A stretch of 64,000 nt of DNA from Dromaius novaehollandiae (Eukaryota; Chordata; Aves; Casuariiformes; Dromaiidae), in contig NW_026991408.1 in the NCBI RefSeq assembly GCF_036370855.1, positions 248,001 through 312,000 of the forward strand. Reading direction: 5' to 3'. The notes below the pieces were generated by a model. The model saw only the letters and a list, made by a program, of their open reading frames with translations, had not been told where the DNA came from and made no database searches. The position numbers were made by a program, and so were the translations under genes. Below are positions 1 to 11,900 of this stretch, piece after piece; within the stretch, counting starts at the first letter, position 1, and every line of letters begins with the position of its first letter.

Positions 1-2874
1 CAGCACGTCTTGGGGTTGCCCGTCAGCGTCCTTGCATCGGTGACCAGTTTGCGAGCCTCTGGACCGGCGTGCGGTGTGGTGCCGAAATTGCCGGGTGTGG
101 GGATGGTCAGGCAGCAGACGGGCCGGGGCCACCGGCAGCGGGAGCTGCCGCAGCGCTTGCTTTCCGCAGTGCTGCCTGGCCGCAGCCTCCTCCGGAGGGG
201 CCGCAGGCTCCCCGAGGCCGCCCGGCCGGAGACTGCAGGCAGCGCGCGTGCCGAGTGCTGCAGTTGGTGCCAGATGGACCTTCTCCTCCTCCCCGCTTGC
301 CCTCTCCGCGTCTCCTTCCCTGTCCTGCTCCCCTCCCCCTGCAAGCGGTTCGGCAGAGCAATTGGGCAGGCGCTGGGACGGCAGCGCTGACATAAATCTC
401 TCCCGGTGTGGAATGAGGGGTATAAATATCCAGAGAGTGATGTGATCTTTCCAGCTGCTATTAATAGGTCCCTGGAGAACGCGAGCGAGCGAGCGAGACT
501 GGCTGACACTTAAAGGGCTAGCAACTCCCTTATGTGCTGTGAAAATTAATCAGCACCGAGCCTCACCGTCTTCCTCGAGGCTGGAGCAGAGCCCTCGGCG
601 AGGCGTGCGGAGAGGCGGAGGAGGAGGGAGCAACTAACGACTTGCTAGTTAGGAGGCAGCGATAGGCCAAGCTGTGCACGAATGATCCCACTAACTAACG
701 AGGAGTGCTTGGGCGGGCTGTGCCGTAGTGCTGCTCTTGCAGGCTCCTCTCAGTCGGGGTTCGCTCTGTGCCGGCTCGCCGCTGGCTCAGCCTCACCTCG
801 CAGGGAGGCAGGTGCCGAGATGTCCGTTTTGCTGGCAGGGCGCTCGCTGGGTTAACTGGTGCAGGGTGCAGCCCGGGCCTTGCGGCGATGGCCGTCTTTC
901 GGAGATTACGGGTCTGCAAAGTGTGGTTTGCTCTGCAGTCGTGTTTTGTGCTGGGCATGTCCTGCCCTAGCTGCACACGCGCTTGGCTCTTCCTGATGGT
1001 ATGTCTTCAGGTCTGCTTTTAGCAGCTCGGCAGCCGTGTGCATCCTACTGCTGAGCTATTCCAGTTCTATTTCGAGACTCGGGGTTTGGTCTGGAGCTGG
1101 TGCCTCCTCTCCCTGGATGGCAGGAAGACCTGTGCGCGGCGTCTGGCCTGCTCAGCGCACTCAAAAGGAGCAAACTGGGCCCAGTAACCACTGTGTGCTG
1201 GGAAACTTGTCTGCCTACGTAAGGAAAAGGTTCCCGAGTGTGTTGAGGGGGTATCGCGCAAAGCACCTAGCAGAAGTGAGCAAACAGAACGTAATGTATC
1301 AGCGTGCACAAAGAGTGGGTTTGCAGTGTCCTTCCCCCACCAGGAAACGAAGATGCCTATGGCAGGTAGCAGGGCCAGGGGTGTCTCTGCAGCTTCAAGG
1401 GCAGCGTCTCGAGTAGTGAGGAAGCTGTAGCAGGGGAACGTGAGGCCCTGATACAGGGGAGCTGAAGTTCTCTCACTGAAGACAGCTCAGGAGCAGTTCT
1501 CATAGGTACGTGCTCCTTTCTGCGCCAGGGCCATCTCAGAGGACCTAGGTGGTACAGGCTGGGAAGACACCACGTCTTAAGAGCTGTCTTCCGAAGGTCG
1601 GAGGCAGGGGCACTAGAGAGAGGTCCTCTGCCTGTCCCCGTGCTACCTAAAGTGAGGCCGAGTGATGTCCCACACCGGAGTTGCCTGTTCCATGCTGAAG
1701 AAGCTCCTTGCAGGACGCAGGAGGTAGTCATAAGCCAGGAGTGATGCACACTGCAGCTACCAGGGTTGCTCGTTGGATTACGGGTTGGCAGCAGCCCTCC
1801 GGAACATGCCGTGCGCTCAGGTGATGTGGAGCTGCGTCCCGGTCATCCGTAATGCCTGGGCAGAGCTCTGTGGGAAAGAGTCCCAGTGCGAGCGCGAGAA
1901 ATTCTGTTAAGGCACGTAGGTGCTGCAAAAGGGCTGCTGCAGCGTTTCTCAGCTACATGTACGCTCTCTACCCCACGTGCGCCACGTGCATCGCCCCAGC
2001 ATCATCTTCCCTGACATGTTCTGCCTCGGCCTGTGGGGCCACTCAGAGAGCTGGGCTGGGTGTGGAAGGGGAGAGCCTCACCCCGCTGTCCCAGCAGGCC
2101 TGTGCCATGTTGCATCACGCTGCTGTGCTGGAAGCTCCGGCGGAGATGGAAGCTCCCCCCTCCAGGAGCCAGAACAGCCCCTCAGGCCCCCGAGGGAGAT
2201 GGTGGTACTGCTTAGGCGGCGAGTGCCCTCACGCCCTGGTCACCCCTGGCCTCGTAACCCGCTGCCTTTGCTTCCTTCTCTTCAGCCTGCTCATCAGCTT
2301 AGTTCCCCTCTGTGCCTGCTGAGCTTTCGCTCCACGGGCTTGTATCAAGACCGACTTCTGTCTGCACGGTTGTCTTCTGCGTGTTTCGCAGAGCACAGGA
2401 AACCAGTGTAGTGGCACTTGTGCTTGGGTTGGCCGGGCGTCAGAAGGGGCCCCGAAACCATCAGGGCACCACGTTTCTGTTCAGGGTCGCAGAGTTGTTT
2501 GAACTCTGGAAACACCTGCGAAATAGCGCTGAGGATCCTTCCGCTCCCCGCAGGGCGAAGCTGGCATGAAGCGCCCGGGTGCAGTCGTGACCTTGTAACT
2601 GCTGGCTCCCGTGTCTGTGCCTTTGAGCCCTGGTAAATCTGTCCCCACCGGACGGGAGCTGCTGCTTGCGCTCGTGCAGCTGACGGTGCGGGAGGATCCT
2701 CGCTGTGCTCAGACCGGGCCTGGTTCTCGGGCTGGGCCGCTCTGGGCTCGGCCTCGCCGCAGGTTCCACCTAACCGCGTGCAAAGCAGCAGCCCCCGTGT
2801 CCCGGGCAGCGCTGGCCGCCCAGCCGGGGGGCAGGCGGGGTGCCGCCCTCCCTCACCGCCCTCCTCTCTTGCAG
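1..2874 (+). promoter_or_regulatory. BCL9L 5' region: GC-rich upstream/5' UTR/first intron
   Basis: No protein-coding exon is recognisable here. Positions 60-400 and 550-660 are rich in G, C and CpG. A TATA-box match (TATAAATA, 421-428) is followed by an E-box (CAGCTG, 452-457) that abuts a MEF2-type site (CTATTAATAG, 458-467). The region ends in a splice acceptor (AG at 2873-2874) before the first recognised BCL9L exon, so it must contain upstream non-coding exon(s), intron and promoter sequence. I cannot fix the transcription start or the upstream donor. Open frames in this stretch overlap one another in several frames and resemble no known protein; they reflect the lack of stop codons in GC-rich DNA. 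Confidence 0.45.
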
Positions 2875-2937
2875 GTTTCCGACCCGAGGGCCCGGGAGCT
2901 CCCTCCCCTGGCGCTGTGGGAAGCGTTAGCCAGTCAA

Positions 2938-5900
2938 ATGCACCCTGACAACAAACTGCCCAGCCATGGCAAGGCAGGCAGCAGCGGTGCCCCGGCCCAG
3001 CACCACAACGTGAGCCAAGCGCCCACCTGCAACCTGGGCTCCAAGGGTGTGGGGGCAGGCAGCCATGGCGGCAAGGCCACCCAGATCTCCCCTGGCAACT
3101 CTGGACTGAAAAACAGCCAGAACGCTGTCCCCAGCTTCGGATCCTTGAAGGGCAAAGTGAAACGGGAACGAAGCATCTCGGTGGACTCGGGAGAACAGCG
3201 CGAAGCCAGCACCCCTTCACTGGACGCTGAATCAAAAGGTAACGCTCCCTTAAACCTTGCTTCGGCAGCTTGCTCTCCCGGTTACTCCAAGCATCCTGGC
3301 AGGACCTGGGATGGGAGCGGCTGAGAGCGCCCGCTGCGTCTCGTGCTTCCATACTGCTGCTTCCCTCTGGGCTTGCCTCGGCTGCCGGTTCTCCTGCAGC
3401 ACTGCTTGTCGCATCCGCAGTTTTGGGACCAGAGTAGCTGAGCCCGGTCTCCCCTGTGTTCCCGTGTTATTCCCTAGAACATGCTGAGAACCCGGGACGC
3501 TGTTTTTCACGGGCTGCTGTGGCCTGATAGTCAGGAGCGCGGTTCACTGAAACCGTAGTGAACACGCCTGCTCTGTAATGTGCAGAGTTTCCATTTAGGA
3601 CTGAGTTTGGTTGTTTTCTGTCTCCCTGCTGCTGGCCAAGCGCTGCCTTTGCGGTGTTCTTGCAGCTGCCCAATTACCCAGTCGTGGTTAGTGAGGAGGT
3701 GCTGTCAGGGTCGCTGTCAGAACAGTCCTGTGGTTTTGTCAGCAGTGGATGGCCCTTGTGTCAAATCACATGGTTCCTGGAAACGGGCTGAGTCAGTACT
3801 TGCAAACCCTTTTGCTTCCCTGCCATAGCCAGTCTCGCCTGTAGCCTCTTGGGCTCCGCAGAGCTCTGTGCGCAGTGGCTGCGTGTGACCCTCCACAGCA
3901 GACAGCACAGGACATCTTGCCAGGCAGAGAAATACCAGCGGTGTCCTTGGTTCTGACCGAGACTTGCACCTGGTCACCTGAGTTGCTGTCCCCGAAAGCA
4001 GCACTGCTGCTCTCACCCGTAGCCCCAAACCACTTGGGTTCACAAAGCCATGTTGCCCGACTGGCTGAGGCCAGAGCCATGCCATGCCATGGAATAAAAC
4101 GCAGAACATAACTGAAGAGACCTCCTGCCCCAGGAAAGGTCTCTTTCTGATTGTGCTGGGAGGAGGTTAGTGTGTGCCATGGAACATAAGCATTTTTGGT
4201 GTTATCTTAATGCTGCCTTGCAGCCCCAGCTTCTGCAGGAAGGTTATTAAAATGAGTTGATCGAGGTCTGAATCTCCTACGCTGCTGCCACGATTCACTG
4301 ATATGTCATACGGATACGGCCCGTAAACCACTAGATGACGTAAAAAGGGCAGCCATATAGTATCGTTAGATGACATAAAAAGGGCGGCCATATAGCGTTG
4401 CATCAGAGTTCGCGCACAGGACTGAAAGCTGTCCATCCCGCGTCTGCTTACCCTCCCTGAGTCCCCGGGTGCCCGTGGGCAAGTCGCTTCCTTTGAGCCC
4501 CACCACCACCACCTGTGACATGAAGGGAGCGCGTGGGTTTACAGAGGGCACAAAGACCTCTGCTCGATGGGTGTCTTCAAAGGGCAGAGGCTGTGTCCCT
4601 CGTTGCTGCAAAGGATATGGAGATGCCCTTCCACTTCCAGCTTTTAATTCCTAAATCACAGGCCCCTGGAAGTTACAGCTAATGCCAAAAGCCCTCCTGT
4701 TTAGAGCAGCAGTTGGCTGTGTCCTGTGTTTACAGACTCTTTTCACAGACTAAGAAATACCTCTCATTTCGAGCTGCCGGTCTCGCAGAGGAGGCTCGCC
4801 TGCGCTGGCAGTGAGGAGTAGGTGCCCAGGCTGAGCAGATGCTTCAGGTCCTTTATCAGGGCTCGGCAGATGTCGGTGCAAGGCTTCCCATCCAGCACAT
4901 CCGTGCTGGGTTGGCAGAGCAGGCCCTCAGAGCACACTGACAGGTGGGGATCACCCGCGCCACATTTTCCTGCGCGTTTGACGGGAAAACACAGACACGA
5001 CAGAACACGAAGAGAACAGCCACTTCCCTGACTTGCTGGGAAATTTGTCAATCCGTGAGGACAGGAAGCCGCTTGCAAATGAAAAAACACAGCTCTGTCC
5101 AGCACAGCCTGTGTCTGCTGGCTGGGCCAGCAGAGCAGCTCTGTTGCGAGTGTCCCCCACAGTTGTACTCTGGTCCCACCTCTGCTTTAATTCTGCTCTG
5201 TTCTGGGGTCTCTCTTCCCTCATTTGTGGTGCTGGGGGTGGGGACAGGACGGGCAACGTTGCTGTTTAATGATCTTTTTCCCTGCTGGTTGCTGTGTGAA
5301 GCCTTTGGCCAGGCCAAAAGGCAGAGCATCTCGCTGCTGGGTCTAGAGGCCGGTGCGTCCATGTGCGCCCGGGAGGAGGGATGCTCGCGCGCACAGGGGC
5401 ACCGACCCGCGGAGGCAGCGGAGCTGGGGCAAGTGCAGAGAGGGAGAGGCAGGGTGAGGCTGGGGGTGTTCCTGAGCGCTGTCAGCGTAATGGGGAGCTG
5501 CGGGATTTAGTGCCTGGCCGGTGCTGGGCAGGGCAAGCCCCTGGGAGGTCCCCTCTTAGGACCTCTGCTGCCGGAGCGAGTAAGGGAAGGGGGGGGGAGC
5601 CAGCAGCCCTCTCGCAAGCTCCCCGCCTGTCTGTTGTGCCAGACTGGGTTTTTGTGAATGGCAGACAGCTACAGCATCGACTGTGCTTTCCCGTCAGCGC
5701 TCCAGCAGGCGCTCTGCCTCCCCGGCGAGCGAGCGTCTGGGCTGCGGCTGCAGGGCGGTCCTGGGGTTCCGGCAGAGCTGCCGGAGCCCTGGCGAGGAAT
5801 CCTGCGCCGTCGTGGACGGCCGTGGGGAGCAGCTCGGGCCTAACGCGGGCTGCGGTAGGCCTCCGGAGAGCAGTGCCTCCGGCCGAGCGCTGGTGCTGCT

Positions 5901-8900
5901 GAGAGGCCTTCAGCCTGGGCCTCTGACCGCTGCAGCCCGGGCCTCGCTGGAGGGATTGCGCGGCAGCTCTGCCCCAAGCGCTCCGAGCAGAGGAGGCCAC
6001 GCTTCACCAGCGCACGGTGAGGACAGGCCCCGCGCGGAGCCCTGAGCCGCTCGGGGTCCTTGGCATGCCGCAGGCCGGGGCGGCTCTGGCTGGCAGCAGA
6101 CTGTGCCTCGGTGCCAGCCGGGATAGCTGCGGGACGCAGCTGGAGAGCCTGGGTTCAGGCGAGTGCCAGGATGAGGACCCTGGCCTCCGCACGCTTGCTC
6201 CTTAGCGCGCTGTGCCTGCCCAGCTGCTTTCCCAAGGGTGCAGCGTGCAGCCGGGCAGGGCCCCAGCCCACGGCCAGGCCTCCGCAGCCCTGCTGATAGT
6301 TCTGTCCCATTGCAGGTGAGGTGGCTCCCCGTAGCAAGCGACGGTGCGTGCTGGAAAGGAAGCAGCCGTACAGTGGGGACGAATGGTGCTCCGGACCGGA
6401 CAGCGAGGAGGACGACAAGCCTATCAGCAGTGCACACAGTGAGTGTCCACCTCCTTCACCAGCCCAGGACCTTGAATGCGTGCAGGTCTGTCCTGCAGCT
6501 CGGCGGAGCACACGGCGCTGGGACCCCCAGCTCTGCCCGTGTGTGCTGACGTGGCTGGCAGCACTGTGCGGCAGACTGTGACAGCTGTGGTCACTGTGCT
6601 GTGAGAGGATTTGGGGCCGTACAGTGAGGTGTGGAGCCTATTTTGCGGAGGTGCCGCTGAGATGCGGGAGGGAGGGTGTCGAGCTTGGGTGTCCTTGCTG
6701 TCTTCCCCTGGTCACACCGGCAGCAGCAGGAGGATGGTTGTCTCGAGCCTGTGCCTGGCTGGGTTCCAGCGTGGACCATGCACACACACCTCCCTTGGTC
6801 ACAGTATTAGCCAGACCGTGCTGCACGCACTGCCTGTGTCTTAGCAGCAGCAGCGCAGTCCTCATCCTTGGTGGTCCGTCAGGCCATCCGCCCGAGTCGC
6901 TGCAGCTGTGTGTTAAAGGCAGCCGATGCTGAAGGGGCTCTCGGGTTCTTGACAAGGGTTCAGGCAGGGCTGAGCTAGCTGAAGCACACAGCGAGTTCTT
7001 TCAGCTTCCAGCCAATGCTCGTAGTTCAAGCTCAGCTCATCCCAAAGCCTTGGCTGATCTTTTATAAGTCTTTGGGGAACAGTGAAATTCTGTAAAGGCT
7101 TTTGTGAACTTTCAGGATCCAGTTCCTTCAGTTTCCATCTCCTCCTGTTCACTGGAGTTCAAGATGTTAGGAAGACCGTGGCTATTTCTCTCTGTGTGGA
7201 AGCTGTGCTCTCCCTTGTGCGGCAGTTCAACAGTGCAGCGAGCCAGCAAACGTGCATATTTTGTGAGGGTTTTGGACAACAAACTGTAGGTCTCTCCTGT
7301 TGTCCAAGGGCATCAGAACTCCTTGATTTGTTGCATCTAGAATTTAGTTTGCTTTCAAACCGGAGAGGGAGGATATCTCTGAGGCCGCAGGACCAGGTCT
7401 GTGCAGTTGATCCTTACTAATTCATCTTGCCTGATCTTGCCGGGGCTCCCCTGGTGATGGAGGTCAATAGATATTTTTCCCAGCCACGGGACAGGAAAAA
7501 GCTAGCCTGCGAGCCTCCAGTCGTTATCTCTTCTGTAAAGACTTTTGTAGTCTGGGTTTTGCCTCTCGATGACGTTGTTGTACAGGTCCTTACAAAATGT
7601 GCCAGTTTGAAATCTGTGGCTATCCCATGCAGAGACCTGGAACACCGTTTGCAGATACTGCTTGTGAGGTCTCCAGATACCTGGAGAGCAGCTATAGCCA
7701 GGGGAGGTAAAGCATGGAAAACATAGGACTGTGTAAAACCCTGCTGAGGTCAGCCTCCGTGCCTGACGCTGCCCCGTAACCGTCCTCTCCAGGGGGTCTC
7801 CTCCCCATTCCCCGGACGGGTCACGAGGGCCGGGTCGGAAGTCAGGACTGCTGGACCCTACCGCCAGTGCGTTGGGTGATCTTGGGCTGGTCGCTTCCGC
7901 TCGGTGGCTCAGTGACCGCGCTTGCGGGAAAGGGTAGCACCACCTCCCCTTCGCAGCCTGCTCCGAGGTCTGCCTGGTTAGAGCTGGGCAAGGTGGGACT
8001 GCCAGGGAGAAGGGCCGGTAGTGAGGCAGCGGCCGCGTCCCCACATCAGGCCTCCAGTGGTGTCTCTTCCCCTTAACCGCCGCTTTGCCGGGGACTGACC
8101 GCTGGTGTAGGCGTTCAGCAGGTCTGCGGTGAGGTCCTCGGCGAGGGGCTTGCAGGACAGCGAGCAGGACTGGCTTGGTGGGGCGCGGTGCGTGCCTGTG
8201 AGAGCCTGTGCGCGTGCAAGGGGCTGTGCAACAGGGAAGTGCTGAATGCTGCTGTTAATTACAGTGCTTATTAATATTAATTAGGGATATTATTAAGTAA
8301 TTGATGATGATTAATAATTATCGCTGCAGTGAGTAGCGTCTCCCCTTCCCCTGCCACCTGGGTTTCTGCGGCTATGGCTGTGGGAAGGGAGACGGGACGG
8401 GCCACCCTGTGCTGAAGGGGGGACGGGGAGCTGGGCCCCTGGGGCTCCTGGGGACTGCTGCTTCGCTGCTGCCATCTGCCGGCGTCGGGCACGCCGAGCC
8501 CCAGCCCCTCGCCGGGCAGGCAGCGGCCTTGCCTCCGCCTTCGGGAAGCGCCTTTCGGAAGCAGCGCCCTGGCACCCCAGCGCAGCCCTCTGTCGCACCC
8601 AGCTCTGCCGTCCCCGCAGGTCGCTGCCGCGGCCGCCGTTCAGAGAAGACTGCTCGCTCTGCTGCGGCTGCAGGCCCTGCTACCCGGCCTTCTGGTTGCC
8701 CTGATCCCGCCTGCTAATTCTCCCGGTGGAGACGGCAAGGCTGTTCTGCAGAGGCTGCTCGGGTTCTCCCGCTTTGCTGGTTGTCAGTAACTTCTGTCCC
8801 CTGTGCTCCCACAGATTGTAATGTAGCAGATCCTGCGATGTCCACAGCCTCGCAGCTTGGTCCAGGGTCCAACCCGCTGCCAAACCTGAATGAGACCAGT

Positions 8901-11900
8901 TCTTCCAGCGCACCTCATGGTGCCGCCCCGGGCTTACGGCCGGATGGTGCAGGAGGCGGAGGCGGTGGAACGGGAAAGCAGCCTTCGCAGTTCGTTTACG
9001 TCTTTACCACGCACCTTGCTAACACGTAAGCAGTAAACCCTGTCCGTCCTCCGCTGGTAGGACTGACCTGTCACAGCTGCCCGCTGTACACTGCGCTTGA
9101 CTAGAGGAGATCTGGGCAGGCCCTGTGCCTCTTCAGTTGCACTGAGCAACTGAGGTTGCTCAGGTTGGTCCTGAAACAGGTTCAGGAGGTTTGCCGGCAG
9201 CTACTGCTGATGGATGAACTCTGTCGGAAACGCACGTTTCCTCCCAGCAGTGCCCATCACGGCTTTCTGCACGGAGCACTGCAGAATTTATCTTGTCAGC
9301 ATCTAATTAAAGGATTTGTCCGGAGCAGTGTGGACTGCTGGTCTGATTTGGAAGCACCTAGGGGGTTGGGGAGCCGTGGGGACTGCCCTGCAACAACCGG
9401 CATTCTCAGCTCCCTTCCCCTCTCCTGCCTTGCGTGGTCTCAGCCGTGGAGCCGTACGTAGACCACTTAGTTTCAGAGCCCTTTGCTGCATCACAGAGTC
9501 TGTGTGGTGGGTCCCAGAGCGTCTCGGCTACAGACAGCCTCAGGGCAGCGTGCAGCAGCAGGCGCAGAGCAGAGAGCCCAGCACAGGACGTGGGAAAAAG
9601 GAAGTTCTAAGGCAACTGATCTTCAACTGGGGAAGCTCCCCGGGGCCCGAACAGGACCGATAGGCAGTCTCTGAGGATATTCCCCTTTTCCCGCAGGACC
9701 GAAAAGCGGAGGCGGGCCTGGGGCCTGGGAGGAGGGGATGGGACACAACGCTTGTCTGTTCTTGAGCGGTCTGTGTTCTCTCCCCAGAGCCGCAGAAGCT
9801 GTCTTGCAGGGCCGAGCTGACTCCATTCTGGCCTATCATCAGCAGAACGTCCCACGGGCAAAGCTAGACCAGGTATACCAGCTGTGAACCAAATGCTGCT
9901 GTCGGCACACGCTGCTGACCGATGTCCGCTCAGCTCTGACATGGCCGTCCTCACCCTACCTCCTGGCTCGGCTGTGAAGGGAGGGCCTGTCAGAGTCCCC
10001 TTTCAGTGGTGTGAGAAGCCGCTTTTCTGCAGGACCTCTTTGGAGTGACTCCTGGCTGCTGTCAGCTATGCTAAATTTGGGATGGGGGCACTGTCTGTGG
10101 CCCTGCGAGCATGTGGGCAGAACACCCACTTGTGCATTTCCGTGGCACCCGGGACATGCAACAGGGCCTGCTTCTTCCCCACAAGGAATGAAGGCAGAAC
10201 CGCCATGTGGCATGTTTCTGGGATACAGTGGTCTCCCGCAGGGTGGAGGGAAGAACACCTGCCTAGAGGTTTTCCTGCTCACTTTGGCTTCCCCTTTCTC
10301 TGTCAGGCGCCAGCTCCTAAAGTGCTGGGGGTTGCTGAGCAGCTACCGATTAACCCGCCTGCTGCCAACACTCCGCAGTCCCAGCCGCCAGCACCGCAAG
10401 CTAGTCAGCCACAGCCGCAGCCTCCCCCGCCGCAGCCTCCGCCTGCGCCCCCGACCATCAGCCAGACAGCTTTGCCCGCGCCCAGTGCCCTGCCGCAAGA
10501 AGGGACAGGCGAGGATGTCCGGAGGGATTTGACTCCCAACTCTCTGGGGAACAGCAGCAGCAGCAGCAGCACCCAGCCTGGGAGCAACCACCCAAATGCA
10601 CCCACCGCCTCTGCCAACACCATGCAGCCCGGGCAAGTGGACTCCTCTGCCGCTTCCAGCTCCGGCCTCCTGGGGGAAGGCCCGGGCTCGGGGATGCCGG
10701 GGAACGGGCAGGCAGGCTTGGGCTCCAGGAACCCCCTGAACTCAGAAGGGCTCTCTAAGGAACAGCTGGAGCACCGGGAGCGCTCCCTGCAGACCCTGCG
10801 GGACATTGAACGTCTGCTGCTGCGCAGCGGGGAGGCCGAGCCCTTCATGAAGTCCAGCCAAAGCACAGGCGAGAGCGGACCTGCCCCTCAGCCACAGGCC
10901 GCCCCTGCACAGCCCCCCGCGCCCCCCGCCAGCATGAAGAAGTACGAAGAACCCCTGCAGTCCATGATTTCCCAGACACAGAGCCTGGGCGGCCCCAGCC
11001 TGGAACACGAAGTCCCTCATCACCCAAGTGCTGACATAGGGCAGCAGATGAACCTGATGATGCAGAGGCTGAACCAGGACAGCCTGACCCCGGAGCAGGT
11101 GGCCTGGAGGAAGCTGCAGGAGGAGTACTATGAGGAGAAGCGGCGGAAAGAGGAGCAGATCAGCATCCATGGCCGGCCCATGCAGGAGATCATGATTCCA
11201 CAGTCTATGGGAGGCATGATGATGCGTGGGCCGCCGCCGCCCTACCACAGCAAGCCCGGAGAGCAGTGGCCGCCAGGGATGGGCAGCCAGCTGCGGGGAC
11301 CCATAGATGTGCAGGACCCTATGCAGCTGAGAGGAGGGCCGCCCTTTCCCGGGCCGCGATTCCCTGGAAATCAAATGCAGAGAGTCTCTGGCTTTGGGGG
11401 GATGCAGAACGTGCCCTTGGATGCTCTCGGGCCCATGAATGCCATGCAGAGGCCGGTGAGGCCCAGCATGGGCTGGAGCGACGATATGCCTCCTATGGGA
11501 GGCCCCGGGACCTTTCCGCAGGGCACCCTGCCCTACCCGTCAGGGCAAGGTGACCCTGAAAGGTTCATGAATCCCCGTGCCAGGGAGGAGATCCTGCGGC
11601 ATCAGCTGATGGAGAAACGCCCGGTGGCGATGCAGCGGCCCATGGGGATGTCCAGCAACTCCATGAGCCAGGGTATGGAAATGGAGAGGATGATACAGGC
11701 TCACAGGCAAATGGATCCGTCCATGTTTGCCGGGCAGATAACGGGGGACAACCTGAGCAGTGCCCCGATGGGCATGGAGTTTGCGGGCACTCGGGGGATG
11801 CTGAGCCCCCCTATGAGCCAGTCGGGCCTTCGGGACATGGACGCGCCCATGGGCCCCAGCAACCTCAACATGAACATGAACGTGAACATGAACATGAACA

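Noticed and set aside
10082-10306. 5' extension of the large BCL9L exon frame
   Set aside because: It reads through intron 4. Similarity to BCL9L starts only after the acceptor at 10305-10306, and the previous exon joins there in phase.
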